A stretch of 64,000 nt of DNA, taken from Nitzschia sp. pyKryTriq1. Lineage: Eukaryota; Bacillariophyta; Bacillariophyceae; Bacillariales; Bacillariaceae. The stretch is taken from assembly GCA_956465555.1 (NCBI GenBank), contig OY101126.1, forward strand, positions 166,501-230,500, in the 5' to 3' direction. A model generated the notes under the pieces. It saw nothing but the letters and a program-made list of their open reading frames with translations, was not told the origin of the DNA and ran no database searches. Positions within the stretch are counted from its first letter, which is position 1; every line of letters starts with the position of its first letter. Position numbers and translations under genes: made by a program. Shown here piece by piece: positions 60,359-64,000 of the stretch.

Positions 60359-60805
60359 TTACCAGTCGCAAGAGTCTGATCGACTGGGTAGAAGCCGTGC
60401 CGCTCTCACATTCTCTCGGTGAGCCAGGCTGGCACGCATATCACAACGATGGTATCGGGGTCGTTTGTTGGCAATTGAAGAATCGACTCGTGCTTCGATC
60501 GCGGTCCGTGAAAGTAGCGGCATCCTTCGTGCCCGCGTGCTTCCTGCCGATACGAGTAGAGCAGCTGTGATAAAGTTACGAGAATCCGAGCGAGGGCGGA
60601 GTTTCAAGAAGGGGATATCATCGTCATCACCATTGCAGGTCTCCATGCTGTTGTCATCAAAGTCTGGCATTGCCAAATTCGAAGGCATTCTCGTTACACC
60701 AAGCGTTCTCTTGCGATGTCTAGGAGTGGGGGGAGTCACGAGAGGAGACTCTTGGTCGTCAGACTCGACTGGAGTGGAGTAGCCGTCGTTATTAAAAGTG
60801 TTCAT
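60359..60805 (-). CDS. Small basic, phosphosite-rich hypothetical protein
   Basis: A 148-residue frame that starts MNTFNNDGYSTPVESDDQES and has SP/TP sites (TPPTPRHRKRTLGVTRMPS), then RPRSDSRNFITAALLVSAGS and a basic C-terminal half (TRARRMPLLSRTAIEARVDS). It ends in CDW followed by a stop that overlaps GTAAGT, so an intron and a further exon to the left are possible. Non-repetitive basic sequence with RxxS motifs suggests a regulated, maybe nuclear protein. The family is unrecognised. Confidence 0.45.
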   Translation of the reverse strand: MNTFNNDGYSTPVESDDQESPLVTPPTPRHRKRTLGVTRMPSNLAMPDFDDNSMETCNGDDDDIPFLKLRPRSDSRNFITAALLVSAGSTRARRMPLLSRTAIEARVDSSIANKRPRYHRCDMRASLAHRENVRAARLLPSRSDSCDW

Positions 60806-62029
60806 GGTTGTTTCTTGATTGAATTCAGAGATGTTGTTACTGGTTAGGAGAATGTAATTTTGTGTTGTTTTGATTTAGAAAATTGTGAAGGATAATCAAT
60901 CTCGGTTCTCACTCAAAAAATCATCGATGAGAACTACGCCATCATGGGACGCGGTGGTGATGGTTGCGAGAGAGTCGTGCGTTTTTTTTCATCGGGGCGG
61001 GAACGGGGAGAAGATTAGACGGAATGGACAAGAAGCGCACCGGCCGAGCTGCCACCTGCCTTTCTCAAAAGTATGATACTGTAATTAAAAAAATGACAAT
61101 TGCCTGGCCGGCTGGTGTGGATTCTCCCTCGTCGAGCGTTAATTACCGTGTGAGGTTGTTAAGTAAACTGAGCTATCCAGCATTGGTTCTCCCATGTGTA
61201 TTGCCGGCCCGCCGCCCGCCCGCTCAAGAAAGGCAGAAAGAAACATTTCATACCGGTACCTCGTGCGTAACCTGCACTCCATCGCTTTTGCACGATGATG
61301 AGAATTGAGAGAATAGGTCGAGAAGGCAAACAAGAAATCACAGATGATGATTGATGAGGAGAGCCAAGTGCCAACACATCCAAAAGCACCAGAGAGGCAG
61401 GTGGAGCGGCGTGCGTGGGATGATGGGGCATATGGTACTACTCTACGAGTACAAACTCTCTCTCTCTCTCTCTCTCTATACTTACTCTCTGGTAGTAGTA
61501 TTAGAGTAGACTACTAGTACTAGAGTAGTGCCGGTAGACCATGTGGTGAAGTAGTAGAGGGATCGTGATTCATCCTCTTCTTCGACTACCGGTACAGTCT
61601 ACTGCACACATTTTTAGCGGCGATGGGACCAACGAGGAAGGAATCATCAAGAATGGAAGCAAAAAAGTAAGAAGTCGTCGTCGTCGTCGTCGTCAACATC
61701 TCTATCTTCCTACCGTATAACTGTATCATACGTCGTCATACAGTACTGTACCGGTAGAATGAATAAATCATTCGACTGAGTCGAAATCGTCTGTCTGGCG
61801 GTGCTCCCCATCAAGCCGCGGGACGACCACAAAATCTTTGTGTATTATCTTTCTTCTTCTTTGTTGTCATTCGTGCTGTTGATGGTCTATACTAGACTAC
61901 CTTCCGATATTCGCATTATTATTATTATTATTATATCGTAGTAGACGACCTTGATCGATTGATTGCACATCTACATAGTACCCGGTACTTTATATTCCAT
62001 CCATCCATTTCTAACTACGTGAAATAAAC
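60806..62029. other. Divergent intergenic region
   Basis: Contains a CT dinucleotide run at about 61457-61478, GTC triplets near 61676-61694, ATT triplets near 61915-61933 and TACCGGTA at 61251, 61587 and 61749. It should hold the promoters of both flanking genes. No gene is seen. Confidence 0.4.
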
Positions 62030-63781
62030 ATGTCTGCTCTTGTGGATGTTGCGCCGGTGGTGGTGAGCACGGTGATTCCCGGTTTGACTCTGGCCGACCT
62101 GGAAGAATGGGCCTCGTTGGGTCCCACGATGCATGAAAAACCCAGCTCGACCAAAGAATTGCAAGCCCAGAAGGAACGAAAACAAAAACGAAATGAAATG
62201 AAGAAACGATTTCTACTACTATCCGCATTGACGAATTTGACGAATTTGGATGGTGGTGGTGGGAACAAGAATCAAAATGGAACGAATACTACAACAACTA
62301 GTATTACTACTACTACTAGTAATACTACTGACAAGAAAGGCGACGACGACTCCTCGACGAGAACAACGACGACAAGAAAAATGTCCGCCCGAACGATTGA
62401 AGTTGAACTGGATCGACTCGCCATGACTCGAATTTGGGAACCATTATCATCAAACGACGATCGACCGGACTATCAAAAAGACAATGGACATCCTGACAAT
62501 ACAATCGACTATCGTTCCGAGGGCGGTCCCTTGCTGCAGTATCTTTGGGCACCCGAAGAGGACCCCATTCAGGGCCAATCCATGTATTTGGGCGGAGAAG
62601 TCGGATCGGACGGGAATATTTATTGCATTCCCGGTCATGCGTCTCGAGTATTGCAAATCGACACTACACGCAACATCATTCAGCCGATTGGTCCCATTCT
62701 CACAACTTCGGACAAGAATGGCAATCAAAGACTTTACAAATGGCTTCGAGGGATTGTCGTCGGCGATATCATTTATGGATTGCCCTGTCATGCCGATGAG
62801 ATTCTCAAAATCAATGTGGTGACCCATGAAATTACCAAGATATCCATTCCGTACGAAGACTTTTACAAGGACGACCCCGCCGAAGCCAAGGCACAACGAG
62901 ACATGATTTGGAAATATCATGGCGGCAATGTGTGCCCTATTGACAATAATATTTACGCCATTCCCCAAAGAGCCCATCATGTGCTCAAATTTGACCCGAC
63001 CACCGAGACGGCATCCCTGGTGGGCCCGGCCCTTCCAGGTCATTGCAAATGGTACGGTGGGATTGTGGGCAAATCGGATGGGGCCATTTACGGGATCCCT
63101 CAAAATGCCGCGGGAGTCTTGAGGATTACGCCCACAGCCGTGACCGTCCACGGGGACTTTGGCGCTGGAAATCACAAATGGCATGGTGGCGCGGCGGCGG
63201 AAAATGGAGTCATTGTCAGTGTCCCCGCCAATGCCGATACGATTCTCTGTATTACGCCCGCTGCTACTCCCGAAGGAGAACCACAGTTGGTCGAACTGGG
63301 ACGAGACATGTCCATCGTCCAAAGTGGCCGTCATCGCGATGATGGAAAATACAAATACCTTGGTGCCATGGCTGGAACCAATGGTAAAGTCTATGTCTTT
63401 CCATGTGCCAGTGAATATGTATTACAAGTAGATACCGTCCATATGATTCCCAAGAATGTCGGACCCAATCTTCGAGATACTGGAATGGAAAGTGTCTATC
63501 AAAACAAGTGGCAGAACGGATTGACGTGCCGCCAAGATCAATGCGTATACGGAATGCCATTATCGGGTCATACGCTTCTTCGGATTGATTGTTCCGGGAC
63601 TACCACCGAAGAAGATTCTCCCGATCCGATTGTGACGACTTGGAAATTGCCCTCCCCGCGCATCGAATGCAGGGACAAATTCGAAGGGGGTGTTGTGACG
63701 GATGCGGGTGTCATGTATACTGTTCCGAATAACCACAAGGGCGTGTTGCGGATTGAACCGCCGATTCTACAACAACATTAA
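62030..63781 (+). CDS. Eight-unit beta-propeller-like repeat protein
   Basis: A 583-residue intronless protein. Residues about 185-580 hold eight related units built on (K)W-x-GG-x(6-8)-G-x-I-Y-x-I-P-x-x-A-x-x-V-L-x-I-D/P. Examples are GGEVGSDGNIYCIPGHASRV, RGIVVGDIIYGLPCHADEIL, GGNVCPIDNNIYAIPQRAHH, GGIVGKSDGAIYGIPQNAAG, GGAAAENGVIVSVPANADTI and AMAGTNGKVYVFPCASEYVL, then two more ending GVLRIEPP. Four-strand blades of this length suggest a seven- or eight-bladed propeller acting as an interaction platform. The N-terminal part has a helix (LTLADLEEWASLG), a basic coil and Thr/Asn runs. There is no signal peptide or catalytic motif. Similar repeats occur in other algae and protists, without known function. 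Confidence 0.7.
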   Translation: MSALVDVAPVVVSTVIPGLTLADLEEWASLGPTMHEKPSSTKELQAQKERKQKRNEMKKRFLLLSALTNLTNLDGGGGNKNQNGTNTTTTSITTTTSNTTDKKGDDDSSTRTTTTRKMSARTIEVELDRLAMTRIWEPLSSNDDRPDYQKDNGHPDNTIDYRSEGGPLLQYLWAPEEDPIQGQSMYLGGEVGSDGNIYCIPGHASRVLQIDTTRNIIQPIGPILTTSDKNGNQRLYKWLRGIVVGDIIYGLPCHADEILKINVVTHEITKISIPYEDFYKDDPAEAKAQRDMIWKYHGGNVCPIDNNIYAIPQRAHHVLKFDPTTETASLVGPALPGHCKWYGGIVGKSDGAIYGIPQNAAGVLRITPTAVTVHGDFGAGNHKWHGGAAAENGVIVSVPANADTILCITPAATPEGEPQLVELGRDMSIVQSGRHRDDGKYKYLGAMAGTNGKVYVFPCASEYVLQVDTVHMIPKNVGPNLRDTGMESVYQNKWQNGLTCRQDQCVYGMPLSGHTLLRIDCSGTTTEEDSPDPIVTTWKLPSPRIECRDKFEGGVVTDAGVMYTVPNNHKGVLRIEPPILQQH

Positions 63782-64000
63782 AAGAATCATGATGATGATG
63801 TTGTTGATGTTCGTGGTAACACTAGTACTTATAATAATAAAATGGAAGATTTTACTACGGGAGTGTTGTTTCGAGACCCACACTCAACTCTTGGAGTCGA
63901 GGAGGCAGCAGCATGTACTAGTTCGTCCTCTCTTCGTTGTTCTTTCTACCGGAATCGATCTCTAGTAGTACTGCTACTATCACAGCAGATCTTCACGCAT
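63782..64000. other. Right-edge flank
   Basis: An ATG at 63842 opens MEDFTTGVLFRDPHSTLGVE and stays open for 53 codons to the edge. It is too short to call a gene. The 3' end of the propeller gene lies here too. Confidence 0.3.

Overview
The window is nuclear DNA of a stramenopile alga, most likely a raphid pennate diatom. The evidence is compact gene spacing on both strands, short GT-AG introns of about 100-160 bp in only a few genes, diatom-type plastid leaders (signal peptide followed by Phe), proteins full of Ser, Gln and Asn runs from triplet microsatellites, Thr/Pro-rich secreted proteins, and members of families known mainly from diatoms. I cannot name the species. No tRNA, rRNA, CRISPR or bacterial-type operon was found.

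Layout. 1-7 kb: a membrane protein running off the left edge, a plastid-type LON substrate-binding-domain protein, and a FtsJ-like 2'-O-methyltransferase with an RRM-like N-terminus. 7-18 kb: a cluster of three secreted, Cys-rich paralogues (two leftward, one rightward) sharing an ICHRTCS...NPWVRIT core, plus a chimeric fourth gene carrying a piece of the same family. 18-29 kb: a TraB-family protein, a small unknown protein, an MITE-like element, a three-exon casein kinase 1, an LRR protein and a disordered acidic protein. 29-39 kb: a large PPR protein, a peptidase S51 homologue, a SnoaL/NTF2-like protein and a DUF2431 (BMT5-like) rRNA methyltransferase candidate. 39-51 kb: a FEA1-like iron-response protein with one intron, a member of a diatom RGLE family, a BTB protein with a repeated C-terminal module, a possible PIP-box peptide, a YEATS-like/amidoligase fusion and a secreted protein with two FTLxNADTD repeats. 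51-64 kb: a plastid-type unknown protein, a three-exon choline-transporter-like (SLC44) protein, disordered proteins, a Popeye-like membrane protein and an eight-unit beta-propeller protein.

The genes do not form one pathway. Loose themes are RNA modification and organelle RNA metabolism (FtsJ-like, DUF2431, PPR), secreted or cell-surface proteins (the ICHRTCS cluster, FEA1-like, FTLxNADTD), and plastid proteins (LON-domain, TraB, the unknown at 51.4 kb). The intergenic DNA has its own vocabulary: TAG/TAC triplet runs, GTAC-rich words, and about 26 copies of the palindrome TACCGGTA. The strongest novelty candidates are the YEATS-amidoligase fusion, the ICHRTCS cluster with its chimeric offshoot, and the duplicated module in the BTB protein.
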